A DNA stretch of 14,111 nucleotides from JAFGPF01 sp964409485 (GTDB lineage Bacteria > Chloroflexota > Dehalococcoidia > Dehalococcoidales > RBG-16-60-22), in contig CAYPDM010000040.1 of the NCBI GenBank assembly GCA_964409485.1, positions 1-14,111 of the forward strand. The letters are read 5' to 3'. Positions 6,366-13,718 of the stretch are shown here, one piece after another. Numbering within the stretch: the stretch's first letter is position 1; every line of letters begins with the position of its first letter. A program made the position numbers and the translations under genes. Under the pieces are notes generated by a model. That model was not told the DNA's origin, ran no database searches, and worked only from the letters and a program-made list of their open reading frames with translations.

Positions 6366-7593
6366 CTTCCCCCTCCAGTCTCTTTAAAAGCTCTTTAACA
6401 GTCGACGTTTCCGTCTTCTTTTTCGTTTTAATGTCTACGATACTAAATACCGGCGCCGCGCTCCGCACCTCGACTATCCACCGAAAATCGCCTTTCTTAC
6501 CGTCGAGGTCAAGCCCGGCGACATAGCCGGCTTCACGCAGTCTGCCGGCCAGTGTAAAGGCCTCTTTCACGGCACCGCCGGATTTCACTCTTACCAGGAT
6601 TCTTACTGGTGCTGTCTTTATAAAAACCTCCGGGCTTATCATGTCCATCAGGCGGTCGAGATATAAAGCAAATCCGGAGGCGGGCACGTCTCCTCCTCCC
6701 ATGGAGGGAATCAGGGCATCGTAACGCCCTCCCCCACCCACTTTATCCCTGCCGATGAAGTACTGGAAGATAATCCCCGTATAATACTCGAAGCCGGCCC
6801 CGGAGGCGACGCTAATCTGATACTTAACCCCCAGCTCATCCAGGAGGGCTACGGTCTGTAAAAAATCATCCAGGGGCTGGCAAATTTCCGGCATGCTCCG
6901 GGTAAGGAGCGCCCTCTGGTTTCTTAAAAAGTCGGGCGTCTGCCCCTTTAAACCCAGGAAAGGCCTTAGAGTATCGCTGACCTCCGGCGATTCACGGCTG
7001 ATTTCGGCCAGAGCCATGGCGTCACCATCCAGAATACGGTCAAACATGCGACCCTGCTCTTCCGGGGTCAGACCCAGTTTTACCAGCAATGCTTTAATCA
7101 GTCCGGCGTGTGAAAGACGCAACTCCACGCCTTTCAGTCCCAGTTTCTTCAGTACTTCCAGCGATAGCGTGATGAGTTCGGCGTCCGCCATGGCCGAGCC
7201 CGCCCCGATAAGCTCGGCGCCGCACTGCCACCTCTCCCTGGTTTCCTCCCCGCCGCTCTCAAACATAAACAGGTTCGCGGCATAAAACAGCCTTGCCATC
7301 CCCTGCATACTTTCGGTATACATTCGGGCGACCGGTATGGTACCGTCGGGACGCAGCACCACCCTCTCCCCGCTCCAGCCGTCCCAGTCCAGGAAGGAAT
7401 ACACCTTCCCCAGCCTGCCGGGAGTCAGCGTCCCCGCCGAGGTAAAGAGGTGCAGGTACTCAATGGTGGGTGTCCTGACCTCACGATAGCCCCACCCGGA
7501 ACAGACATCGCGGCACAGGCCCTCCACCAGGCGGAAACCTTTCATTTCCGCGGGAGAGAAGTCGCGCATCCCTTTACATCTCTGGATTTTCAC
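6355..7593 (-). CDS. hisZ: ATP phosphoribosyltransferase regulatory subunit (HisRS-like paralogue)
   Basis: HisZ is a catalytically dead relative of histidyl-tRNA synthetase that pairs with short HisG and confers histidine feedback control. The class II core is recognisable: GMRDFSP near the start, RPDGTIPVAR (81-90), GGGGRYDAL (286-294) and motif 3 GFALYLDRL (307-315). Signs of HisZ rather than HisS are the motif 2 arginine replaced (FMFESGG, 109-115, where HisRS has FRYER) and GAGFEYYTG (265-273) where HisRS has RGLDYYTG, losing the catalytic arginine. A C-terminal part after about 325 resembles the anticodon-binding fold. At 412 residues it is on the long side for HisZ. The start is GTG with GAGG about 7 nt upstream. 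The last 11 nt overlap hisG, which fits joint production. A degenerate HisS is the alternative. Confidence 0.82.
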   Translation of the reverse strand: MKIQRCKGMRDFSPAEMKGFRLVEGLCRDVCSGWGYREVRTPTIEYLHLFTSAGTLTPGRLGKVYSFLDWDGWSGERVVLRPDGTIPVARMYTESMQGMARLFYAANLFMFESGGEETRERWQCGAELIGAGSAMADAELITLSLEVLKKLGLKGVELRLSHAGLIKALLVKLGLTPEEQGRMFDRILDGDAMALAEISRESPEVSDTLRPFLGLKGQTPDFLRNQRALLTRSMPEICQPLDDFLQTVALLDELGVKYQISVASGAGFEYYTGIIFQYFIGRDKVGGGGRYDALIPSMGGGDVPASGFALYLDRLMDMISPEVFIKTAPVRILVRVKSGGAVKEAFTLAGRLREAGYVAGLDLDGKKGDFRWIVEVRSAAPVFSIVDIKTKKKTETSTVKELLKRLEGEGGG

Positions 7594-7631
7594 GTTTTAT
7601 CCTCGCACTGTTAGAACATAAATACTATACT

Positions 7632-7660
7632 AATTTACACTATATTACACAGCTATTCAA
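7632..7660 (-). promoter_or_regulatory. Possible promoter of the hisZGDC unit
   Basis: On the minus strand TTGAAT (7660-7655) and TAAATT (7637-7632) are spaced by 17 nt and lie about 40 nt before the hisZ GTG at 7593. The match is moderate and the region is AT-rich, with two TATAGT motifs nearby that could serve as alternative -10 boxes. The paired TGTTATAA-type operators seen at hisB are absent here. Confidence 0.4.
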
Positions 7661-7698
7661 TTATTTTGACTCTTATCTTATCTACCTCACCCCCTGTA

Positions 7699-7737
7699 TC
7701 CCCCACTCCTGACAAGGCTTCCAACAGGAGAGGGGGA
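7699..7737. repeat. Long hairpin in the hisZ/nfeD intergenic region
   Basis: TCCCCC-A-CTCCTG (7699-7711) pairs with CAGGAG-A-GGGGGA (7725-7737): 12 base pairs with one A-A mismatch and a 13-nt loop. It sits in the 334-nt stretch between the divergent hisZ and nfeD genes, where I see no gene. There is no T-run to suggest termination. It probably belongs to an intergenic repeat together with the shared block at 7797-7863. Confidence 0.5.
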
Positions 7738-7796
7738 GGTAAAGGTAGAGGGGCTTCGCCCATCTTAAACGCCCCTGATAGGGTAGCGAAAATTAT

Positions 7797-7863
7797 GGGA
7801 TAAGACGGGAATGGTGCGAGGGCGGCATGGGTGGGCAAAGATAACAGCGTGGGGTGGGGGGCA
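7797..7863 (+). repeat. Dispersed intergenic repeat, copy B
   Basis: Second copy of the element at 2458-2526. It begins with GGGATAAG, then a variable 6-nt stretch, then a core at 7811-7849 that matches copy A at 34 of 39 positions, followed by a G-rich tail. It ends about 10 nt before the -35 box of the nfeD promoter. The orientation relative to the plus strand is the same as copy A. Confidence 0.7.
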
Positions 7864-7872
7864 TGGTTTTAA

Positions 7873-7901
7873 TTGCATTTAAACTGTTATACAATTATAA
7901 T
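7873..7901 (+). promoter_or_regulatory. Sigma-70-type promoter of the nfeD-slipin operon
   Basis: TTGCAT (7873-7878) and a consensus TATAAT (7896-7901) are separated by 17 nt. Transcription would start near 7908, leaving a leader of about 20 nt before the ATG at 7928. Confidence 0.7.
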
Positions 7902-7927
7902 GAGATGAATTTCCCGAGATTAAAATT

Positions 7928-9247
7928 ATGATAAAAATCAGGCGCCTATTACTGGTATTTGTACTGTTGCTGCTGGGTTTGTCCGCAAGCGCAGGAGTCT
8001 ACGCGCAGACTCCTCACGTCGATGTTATCACCATCAAGGGAGCCATAAATCCCGTTCTCATCGATTACGTGGAGCGGGGCATCGAACAGGCCGAGGACAC
8101 CGGCGCCCAGGCCCTGATTATCCAGATGGACACGCCCGGCGGACTGGACACCGCCATGCGGGATATCATCCAGCTCATGGTCAATGCCCGTGTGCCGGTC
8201 GTCGTCTACGTAGCTCCCTCCGGGGCGAGGGCGGCGTCCGCGGGGGTCTTTATCACCATAGCCGCCCACGTGGCTGTCATGGCGCCCAATACCGCCATCG
8301 GCGCGGCCCACCCGGTAGCCATCAGCGAAGAGGGCGAAGCCGGTATGTCCGAAACGATGGAGGAGAAAGTGGTCAACGACGCCGCCGCCTACATCAGGAG
8401 CCTCGCCGAGACCCACGGACGCAATCTGGAATGGGCGGAAAACGCCGTGCGGGAAAGCGTATCCGCCACCGACCGCGAAGCCCTCGACCTTAACGTTATC
8501 GATATGGTCGCACCCGACCTCGAAACGCTGGTCAGGCAGCTGGACGGCCGTGAGGTAACCCTCCTTAATAACCAGGTAGTCACGCTGGAAACCGCTAACG
8601 CCATCATCAATGATAATCCCATGAGGACCATCGAGAATTTCCTTTACGCCATTGCCGACCCCAATATAGCGTACCTGCTGCTAAGCGTCGCCACGCTGGG
8701 CATCATGGTAGAGATATTCAACCCCGGTCTTATATTCCCCGGGGTGGTGGGCGGCATCAGCCTGCTGCTGGCTTTTTACTCACTGGGAATGCTGCCGGTG
8801 AATTACGCCGGGATACTGCTCATCGTTCTGGCTATCGGACTCTTTGTCGGCGAGGTGCTAACGACGACCTTCGGGATATTTACCGCCGGCGGGGTCGTGG
8901 CCCTGGTCATCGGCTCGCTGATTCTATTCCAGGGGGCGTCCCCCGTGTTCCGGATAAACCCGTGGCTTATCGCCACCGTAACCATCATTATCACCGGGGC
9001 GTTAAGCTTCATTATACACCGCGCTATCAGCGCCCACCGCATGCAGGCGAGAACCGGCCGCGAAGAGCTTATCGGCAAGACTGCCCTGGTTAAAGTAGCC
9101 CTGAAACCCGAGGGCACCGTGTTTTTCAAGGGAGAGCGCTGGAACGCCATATCCGAAGATGGTGAAATCAAATCCGGGGAAGAAGTGGTCATCAACAGGG
9201 TCGACGGCCTGAACCTGTACGTAAATAAAAAGCCACCGGCCAGATAA
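7928..9247 (+). CDS. Membrane-bound ClpP-class serine protease, NfeD family (long form)
   Basis: Resembles the PH1510-type NfeD protease, which cleaves partner stomatin and is linked to membrane quality control. Order of parts in 439 residues: a signal peptide (about 1-26, likely cleavage after VYA), a ClpP-like protease domain (about 30-230), four to five hydrophobic segments (about 245-365), and a C-terminal NfeD OB-fold (about 378-435). The catalytic dyad is visible as Ser104 in GARAASAG and Lys147 in MEEKVVNDAAAYIRS, with DTPGG (68-72) as the oxyanion loop. The protease would face the outside of the membrane. The ribosome site is weak (GAG about 9 nt before the ATG). It is the first gene of a three-gene operon with a small NfeD and a slipin, the pairing expected for this family. 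The substrate here is inferred, not shown. Confidence 0.92.
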   Translation: MIKIRRLLLVFVLLLLGLSASAGVYAQTPHVDVITIKGAINPVLIDYVERGIEQAEDTGAQALIIQMDTPGGLDTAMRDIIQLMVNARVPVVVYVAPSGARAASAGVFITIAAHVAVMAPNTAIGAAHPVAISEEGEAGMSETMEEKVVNDAAAYIRSLAETHGRNLEWAENAVRESVSATDREALDLNVIDMVAPDLETLVRQLDGREVTLLNNQVVTLETANAIINDNPMRTIENFLYAIADPNIAYLLLSVATLGIMVEIFNPGLIFPGVVGGISLLLAFYSLGMLPVNYAGILLIVLAIGLFVGEVLTTTFGIFTAGGVVALVIGSLILFQGASPVFRINPWLIATVTIIITGALSFIIHRAISAHRMQARTGREELIGKTALVKVALKPEGTVFFKGERWNAISEDGEIKSGEEVVINRVDGLNLYVNKKPPAR

Positions 9248-9274
9248 TATATATTTAAGGCAAAGGAGGTATCG

Positions 9275-9568
9275 TTGCTTTATATGCCTGTTTGGTTAAT
9301 AGTAGTAATTGCACTAATTATCGCTGTCTTACTGGTCTTTGTAGTCATATGGTCGGTCCGGGCTCACCAGAGGAAGGTATCCGCCGGCAAGGAAGAACTG
9401 GTGGGCAGAACGGCGGTGGTGGAAGTAGCCCTGGAACCCAAAGGGATAGTACTCATCGAGGGAGAGCGCTGGACGGCTATAGTCGATAAAGATCGGGTAG
9501 AGCCGGAGGAGGAGGTGACTATAACCAAGGTCGATGGTCTTAAATTAATAGTAACCAAAAAACAATAA
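9275..9568 (+). CDS. Small membrane-anchored NfeD OB-fold protein
   Basis: A 97-residue protein with one membrane helix (about 6-28) followed by a soluble OB-fold (about 40-95). The OB-fold is a close paralogue of the C-terminus of the upstream protease: ELVGRTAVVEVALEPKG here versus ELIGKTALVKVALKPEG there, then GERWTAI versus GERWNAI. It lacks any protease domain. The start is TTG at 9275, because AGGAGGT at 9264-9270 is well placed for it; an ATG at 9284 lies too far away. It lies 27 nt after the protease gene and 13 nt before the slipin. NfeD OB-folds are thought to bind SPFH proteins, so this may tune or anchor the slipin complex. That role is inference. Confidence 0.82.
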   Translation: MLYMPVWLIVVIALIIAVLLVFVVIWSVRAHQRKVSAGKEELVGRTAVVEVALEPKGIVLIEGERWTAIVDKDRVEPEEEVTITKVDGLKLIVTKKQ

Positions 9569-9581
9569 AGGAGGTTAATTG

Positions 9582-10340
9582 ATGAATCCAATTATCATAG
9601 GTATTATTGTTGTTGCTGTTCTCATCGTTGTCTCAATGGCCGTAAAAATCGTTACGGAATACGAACGCGGCGTTGTTTTCCGCCTGGGCAGACTCATCGG
9701 CGCTAAAGGCCCCGGGCTTTTCCTCATCATCCCGTTCATCGACCGCATGGTGAAGGTAGACCTGCGCGTGGTTACCATGGACGTCCCATCGCAGGAAGTC
9801 ATCACCAGGGACAACGTCACCGTCCGCGTCAACGCCGTGGTCTATTTCCGCGTGGTTGACCCCGAGTCCTCGGTGGTCAAAGTACTCGACCACATCCGGG
9901 CGACGTCGCAGATATCCCAGACCACGTTGAGAAACGTGCTGGGCCAGTCCGAACTCGACGAACTGCTTACCAAGCGGGAAAAGCTGAACCAGATGCTCCA
10001 GAAAATCATCGATGAGCATACCGACCCGTGGGGCGTTAAGGTCAGCACCGTGGAAATCAAGGAAGTCGAGCTTGCCGAGGAGATGAAGCGCTCCATGGCA
10101 GCCCAGGCCGAGGCCGAACGAGAACGGCGGGCGAAAATCATCCACGCCGAGGGTGAGTTACAGGCATCCGAGAAGCTGGCGCAGGCGGCCCATATCATCG
10201 GGCGGGAACCAGCAGCCATACAGCTGCGCTACCTGTCAACGCTGACGGAAATCGCCAGCGAGAAGAACAGCACGATTCTCTTCCCCATCCCCATCGAGCT
10301 TCTCAAGGCATTCGGCTTAAAAGCCGACGAAAAGAAGTAA
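9582..10340 (+). CDS. Stomatin-like SPFH protein (slipin)
   Basis: SPFH proteins form large ring or cage oligomers on the membrane and organise or protect membrane proteins. In 252 residues there is one N-terminal membrane helix (about 3-22), then an SPFH domain with TEYERGVVFRLGR, GPGLFLIIPFID, ITRDNVTVRVNAVVYFRV, and WGVKVSTVEIKEVEL, then a charged helix (about 165-205) and a hydrophobic tail STILFPIPIELLKAF (230-244). In the archaeal pair PH1510/PH1511 the protease cuts the stomatin in such a C-terminal hydrophobic segment, so this tail is the likely target of the upstream protease. AGGAGG ends 7 nt before the ATG at 9582; a TTG one codon earlier is also possible. This is the last gene of the operon. 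Confidence 0.93.
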   Translation: MNPIIIGIIVVAVLIVVSMAVKIVTEYERGVVFRLGRLIGAKGPGLFLIIPFIDRMVKVDLRVVTMDVPSQEVITRDNVTVRVNAVVYFRVVDPESSVVKVLDHIRATSQISQTTLRNVLGQSELDELLTKREKLNQMLQKIIDEHTDPWGVKVSTVEIKEVELAEEMKRSMAAQAEAERERRAKIIHAEGELQASEKLAQAAHIIGREPAAIQLRYLSTLTEIASEKNSTILFPIPIELLKAFGLKADEKK

Positions 10341-10361
10341 AACAGGTTAGTCAATAAAAAC

Positions 10362-10393
10362 GGGAGGGGGTTATTCGCCCCCTCTCCGCTTTT
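10362..10393. terminator. Bidirectional intrinsic terminator between slipin and birA
   Basis: GGGAGGGGG (10362-10370) pairs with CCCCCTCTC (10378-10386) across a 7-nt loop; 8 pairs are Watson-Crick and one is G-T. On the plus strand a short TTTT run follows (10390-10393). On the minus strand a GTTTTTATT run follows, from the A-rich stretch at 10353-10360. It can therefore end both the slipin operon and the convergent birA transcript. Confidence 0.75.
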
Positions 10394-10409
10394 ACCGTGA
10401 CACCTGGAG

Positions 10410-11192
10410 CTAACCGTGGCGCAGGGTAACGTCCCCGGCGACAACTGTATTCAGGCTGCCGTTATTAAGTCGGAGCGTTAACGCGCCGCTTTTATCGACG
10501 GACTCGGCAATACCTTCGAGGACATCATCGCCCGAATTTACCACAACCTCTTTACCAAGCGTGTACAGACTGTCCCGCCACTCTTTAAAAATAGATTCAC
10601 CCGCAGGCAACTCCAGGTAAAGTCGCTCGAACTCGGTCAGGAGGTTCCTGATGATATTCGTACGCTGTACGCTCCCGTCCAGTTCATCTTTAAGACTGGT
10701 AGCCGTGGCCGAAATTTCAGCGATATCGGAAGCCTTTAAGTCAACGTTAATACCGATGCCGACTATTGAATAGTCGACCCTGCTCCCCTTGACCTCGTTC
10801 TCGATGAGAATGCCGCACACCTTTTTACCGCTGATGAGGATATCATTGGGCCACTTAATCTGCGGTTTCAGTCCGGTGACCGCCTCAATACTGCGTACTG
10901 CCGCCAGGGAAGCAATCATGACCAGGTAAGGCAGGCCGGCGATTTCCGGATAGAGAACAATGGACAGGGCTATATTCCCCTCTGGTGAAAGCCAGGCACG
11001 CCGCTGTCTGCCCCGACCTCCGGTCTGCTCGCCGGTAATGACGACGGTCCCCTCGGCGGTTCCCCTCCCGGCCTCTTCCCGGGCTATGTCCATAGTAGAC
11101 GTCAGGTGAGGATAATAGTTGACCTTGTGCCCGATAAAGGCGGTTTGCAGTCCCCTGGTAATTGAAGATGCTGAATAGCCTTCAGGCACCAT
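10410..11192 (-). CDS. birA: Biotin-[acetyl-CoA-carboxylase] ligase, class I (no DNA-binding domain)
   Basis: Activates biotin with ATP and attaches it to the lysine of biotin carrier domains. The 260 residues hold only the catalytic and C-terminal domains. Visible are TSTMDIAREEA (31-41), GRGRQRRAW (59-67; the usual GRGRRGR loop that holds biotinyl-AMP), the KWPNDI motif, GILIE with the catalytic-region lysines, and GIGINV. The C-terminal SH3-like part includes GKEVVV and GIAESVDKSGALTL. The winged-helix domain of E. coli-type BirA is missing, so this form should not repress biotin genes. The ATG at 11192 has only a loose GGTGG about 9 nt upstream. It lies 100 nt downstream of the KaiC-like gene on the same strand and may share its transcript. 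No good promoter was found in the gap. Confidence 0.93.
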   Translation of the reverse strand: MVPEGYSASSITRGLQTAFIGHKVNYYPHLTSTMDIAREEAGRGTAEGTVVITGEQTGGRGRQRRAWLSPEGNIALSIVLYPEIAGLPYLVMIASLAAVRSIEAVTGLKPQIKWPNDILISGKKVCGILIENEVKGSRVDYSIVGIGINVDLKASDIAEISATATSLKDELDGSVQRTNIIRNLLTEFERLYLELPAGESIFKEWRDSLYTLGKEVVVNSGDDVLEGIAESVDKSGALTLRLNNGSLNTVVAGDVTLRHG

Positions 11193-11292
11193 TCCATAAC
11201 CACCCGTTAACCAAATTCGCCACGGATAGATAATACCATAAAGGGTGAAGCAAGAGAATGGCGCCCCGGGTTGAGGGGCTAAAAATTACGGT

Positions 11293-12030
11293 TTAAACTC
11301 TAATCTGGACAAAGGGAAGAAGTTGAATGCCCACTGTGGGTTTTATTTCGAACTTTATGCCCTCTTGTCCCCAGCGTTCCGCGCCGGCCAGCTTGGTCAC
11401 TTCCAGTTCCTTAATAACCCGGGTATCATACTGACCCGTGTCCAGCATCACATCATGAGAACGGAGCCGGAGGTAATAATCACTCATCGCGTAGGCGCGT
11501 AACAGCGTCTTACTCTCGAAGACATGAGTATCCAGGGCCAGGGCGATAGACCGGTCATCGTCACATAATTCCTTGCATGCCTGCAGGAAGTCAATCTTCA
11601 TCACCCGGCTGACCAGGGATAGAAACGGCGATGGAGAGTCTACGATAATCAGCTTAAAGCGCTCGGGCAGCTCCACGATATGGTCGAGGATAATCTGAAG
11701 AGACTTCTCGGCGTCCCTTAAAACGTTTTTCGCACCCATTTTATATATTCTAAAACGGTCGGTCACCAGTTCATGTCGGGTATCCAGGGACATGGATTCC
11801 ATCTGGGCAACGAGAGTCTCGGAATTATAATCCGTGGAATAATAAGCGACGGCGCTGCCTTTTGAGTTCAGCACACCGTAGGCTATATGCTGGCTTAGCA
11901 CGCTCTTGCCGGTCTTGGATTCGCCTTCCACCAGTATCAGTGAACTCTCGTGGATGCCTCCACCCAGGGCCTCGGCGATATCATGGACGCCGGTTGTTCC
12001 GGGGTCGCTCGTTGTTGTCATGCCCAGCAT
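11293..12030 (-). CDS. KaiC/RecA-family ATPase, ArlH (FlaH)-like
   Basis: Closest by eye to ArlH/FlaH, the KaiC-like ATPase that docks on the archaellum motor, rather than to two-domain KaiC. In 245 residues: EALGGGIHESSLILVEG leading into Walker A GESKTGKS (36-43), then SVLSQHIAYG, VAYYSTDYNSETLVAQMESM, and a Walker B strand KLIIVDSPS (about 126-134). The reading frame stays open upstream to an ATG at 12123, but the ATG at 12030 gives the normal family length and follows a GGAGG about 11 nt away; a second ATG lies 9 nt further in. A weak minus-strand -10 TATACT sits at 12110-12105. No archaellum or type IV pilus gene is beside it; its neighbours are birA and a divergent nfeD. Function here is unknown. 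It could work with a distant pilus/archaellum-like system or act as a stand-alone KaiC-like regulator. Confidence 0.8.
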   Translation of the reverse strand: MLGMTTTSDPGTTGVHDIAEALGGGIHESSLILVEGESKTGKSVLSQHIAYGVLNSKGSAVAYYSTDYNSETLVAQMESMSLDTRHELVTDRFRIYKMGAKNVLRDAEKSLQIILDHIVELPERFKLIIVDSPSPFLSLVSRVMKIDFLQACKELCDDDRSIALALDTHVFESKTLLRAYAMSDYYLRLRSHDVMLDTGQYDTRVIKELEVTKLAGAERWGQEGIKFEIKPTVGIQLLPFVQIRV

Positions 12031-12210
12031 AAGTCTATAAACCTCCAGGACACAATAATAGCATGTCATCGAGTTACGTTTCTTTCGTATCCCGCCGACT
12101 TTCCAGTATAGAACGGATGGCATGAAAAGAAAATAAACAGCGGAGCGAGCGGCATAAACATTTTATAAACAAACCTGCAAAGAGTTTAAAAATTACTGAA
12201 GCTAAAATAA

Positions 12211-12239
12211 TTGACAAGCAGGTTTTTTTTTAATACAAT
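12211..12239 (+). promoter_or_regulatory. Sigma-70-type promoter of the nfeD-paraslipin operon
   Basis: Perfect TTGACA (12211-12216), 17-nt spacer containing a run of nine Ts, and TACAAT (12234-12239). The start would be near 12246, with a leader of about 37 nt. It lies in the 252-nt divergent gap between the KaiC-like gene and this operon, where no further gene is seen. Confidence 0.8.
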
Positions 12240-12282
12240 TACGAGCGCTGTAAAAGTAACACGATAAAGGAAGGATAAAACG

Positions 12283-12759
12283 ATGACAAACGGGGCAGTT
12301 GATATCGTATTCTTCGATTCCTGGGCCTGGCTGATATTTATAGCAGTCGGACTGGTGCTGATTATTCTGGAACTCATGGTGGGAATTGACACGGGACTTG
12401 ACCTGGTATTTATCGGCACGGCTTTCGTCCTGGGCGGACTGATAACCCTGGTCATACACTCCTGGGTCTGGACCGCCATCGTTACTGGTATTATCTGTGT
12501 ACTTTACGTGGTCATCGGGCGCAGGTACATACACCGGAGGATAGCCACGAAGGATACAAAAACCAACATCGATACGATTACCGGCAAGACCGGTGTTGTC
12601 CGGAAGGACATAGAGAGCGGCAAGGACGGCGTGGTAAAGGTGGGGTACGAAGAATGGCGGGCGCGGTCCGAGGAGACCATCAAAGAAGGCGAGGAGATAA
12701 CCGTCACCGGCATAAGTGGCGTTACTTTAGCGGTAAAAAAAACGGAAGGGAGAAAATAA
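12283..12759 (+). CDS. NfeD-family membrane protein (short form)
   Basis: A 158-residue protein with three hydrophobic segments (about 14-34, 40-58, 62-80) and a cytoplasmic or outer-face OB-fold (about 97-152) with ITGKTGVVRKDI, GKDGVVKVGYEEWRARS and IKEGEEITVTGISGVTLAV. It lacks the protease domain of the NfeD at 7928-9247 and differs from the 97-residue one in having three membrane segments. This matches the YbbK/YuaF type that accompanies paraslipin or flotillin. GGAAGG sits 8 nt before the ATG. The stop is one nucleotide from the next start, so the pair is translationally coupled. Its likely job is to assist assembly or stability of the SPFH partner at the membrane. Confidence 0.9.
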   Translation: MTNGAVDIVFFDSWAWLIFIAVGLVLIILELMVGIDTGLDLVFIGTAFVLGGLITLVIHSWVWTAIVTGIICVLYVVIGRRYIHRRIATKDTKTNIDTITGKTGVVRKDIESGKDGVVKVGYEEWRARSEETIKEGEEITVTGISGVTLAVKKTEGRK

Positions 12760-12760
12760 A

Positions 12761-13666
12761 ATGAGCGCAGGGCTTATCGTTGTAATTGTTATACTTGTCA
12801 TACTATTTATCATCACGCTGGCAAAGTCGATTACCATCATCCACCAGGCCCAAAAGGGTCTTATCGAAAGGTTCGGCCGGTACAAGGAGACACTGGAACC
12901 GGGTCTCCGGTTTATCATCCCGTTCATGGACTCGCTGGTGACCAGGGTGGACATGAGAGAGACGGTGCTGGATGTGGAGCCGCAAGCGGTCATCACCAAG
13001 GATAATGTCGGCGTAACCGTAGATGCCGTCGTGTATTATTACGTGACGGATGCTAAAGCTGTCAGGTACGAGGTCGCCAATTTCTACGTGGCCGTCAGCA
13101 AGCTGGCACAGACGAACCTAAGAAACCTGGTCGGCGATATGACTCTTGATGAAACGCTGGCCTCGAGAGAACGTATCAATTCCGCTTTGAGGCTGACGCT
13201 GGATGAAGCCACCGATAAATGGGGCGTGAAGGTTACCAGGGTGGAGGTGAAGGAAATCGAGCCGCCGCACGACATTACCGACGCCATGAGCAAGCAGATG
13301 AAGGCGGAGAGAGAGAAGCGGGCTATCATACTGGAGGCGGAGGCCTACCGGCAGAAGCAGATTCTGGAGGCTGAAGGCGATAAGCAGAACGCCATCCTGG
13401 TGGCGGAGGGCGCCAGGCAATCGGCTATATTACGGGCGGAAGGTGAAGCCAAGGCTATCGAGAATGTATCCACGGCGGCGGATAAATACTTCATCGGCAA
13501 CGCGCAGCTACTGAAGCAGCTCCAGGTGACGCAGGCTTCCCTTGAGGAAAACACCAAGCTTATCATGTCCGACCAGTCAAAGCTGGTTAACGTGCTGGGG
13601 CTGGGTGAGGCGCTGTCGCAAACACCGCCGGTCGGCAAAAAGAAAAAGGGCGAGGAGAAAAAATAA
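12761..13666 (+). CDS. Paraslipin / stomatin-2-like SPFH protein (QmcA type)
   Basis: A 301-residue membrane-associated SPFH protein. One N-terminal helix (about 4-21) is followed by the SPFH domain: QKGLIERFGRYKETLEPGL, FIIPFMDSLVTRVDMRE, VITKDNVGVTVDAVVYYYV, and KWGVKVTRVEVKEIEPP. Next comes a long helix with an 11-residue repeat from about 190 (ILEAEAYRQKQ, ILEAEGDKQNA, ILVAEGARQSA, ILRAEGEAKA), typical of the coiled-coil walls of paraslipin and HflK-type cages. The tail is Lys/Glu-rich (KKKKGEEKK). It is clearly a different subfamily from the slipin at 9582-10340. GGGAG lies about 9 nt before the ATG. No terminator follows; the 16S promoter begins 15 nt after the stop. Confidence 0.93.
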   Translation: MSAGLIVVIVILVILFIITLAKSITIIHQAQKGLIERFGRYKETLEPGLRFIIPFMDSLVTRVDMRETVLDVEPQAVITKDNVGVTVDAVVYYYVTDAKAVRYEVANFYVAVSKLAQTNLRNLVGDMTLDETLASRERINSALRLTLDEATDKWGVKVTRVEVKEIEPPHDITDAMSKQMKAEREKRAIILEAEAYRQKQILEAEGDKQNAILVAEGARQSAILRAEGEAKAIENVSTAADKYFIGNAQLLKQLQVTQASLEENTKLIMSDQSKLVNVLGLGEALSQTPPVGKKKKGEEKK

Positions 13667-13681
13667 TAAAGAGGGTAATTA

Positions 13682-13711
13682 TTGACATTTAAGAAAGAGC
13701 TGTGCTATTAT
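13682..13711 (+). promoter_or_regulatory. Strong promoter of the rRNA transcript
   Basis: TTGACA (13682-13687), 18-nt spacer, TATTAT (13706-13711). Transcription would start near 13718. The -35 box begins just 15 nt after the paraslipin stop codon, so the rRNA transcript may also receive read-through from that operon. Confidence 0.75.
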
Positions 13712-13718
13712 TTATAAC

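Noticed and set aside
6355..7593. Histidyl-tRNA synthetase (hisS) as the product
   Set aside because: The motif 2 arginine and the RGLDYYTG arginine of HisRS are missing, and the gene overlaps hisG, which fits HisZ better.
7609..7618. TGTTAGAACA palindrome before hisZ as another hisB-type operator
   Set aside because: It shares the TGTTA half-site, but the spacing is 2 nt instead of 7 and there is no second copy, so it is not counted as the same motif.
7653..7838. A small open frame on the minus strand in the hisZ/nfeD gap
   Set aside because: It has no ribosome site, is proline/leucine-rich low-complexity sequence, and covers the hairpin and repeat; it is best read as non-coding.
7885..7901. 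TGTTATACAATTATAAT at the nfeD promoter as a third operator
   Set aside because: It matches the hisB motif at only about 11 of 17 positions, lacks the TAACA half, and is explained by the -10 box itself.
11263..11279. GCCCC/GGGGC hairpin as terminator of the KaiC-like gene
   Set aside because: The stem is only 5 bp and no T-run follows on either strand.
12031..12123. Longer N-terminus of the KaiC-like ATPase starting at 12123
   Set aside because: The extra 31 residues resemble no part of the family and lack a ribosome site, while the ATG at 12030 follows GGAGG and gives normal length.
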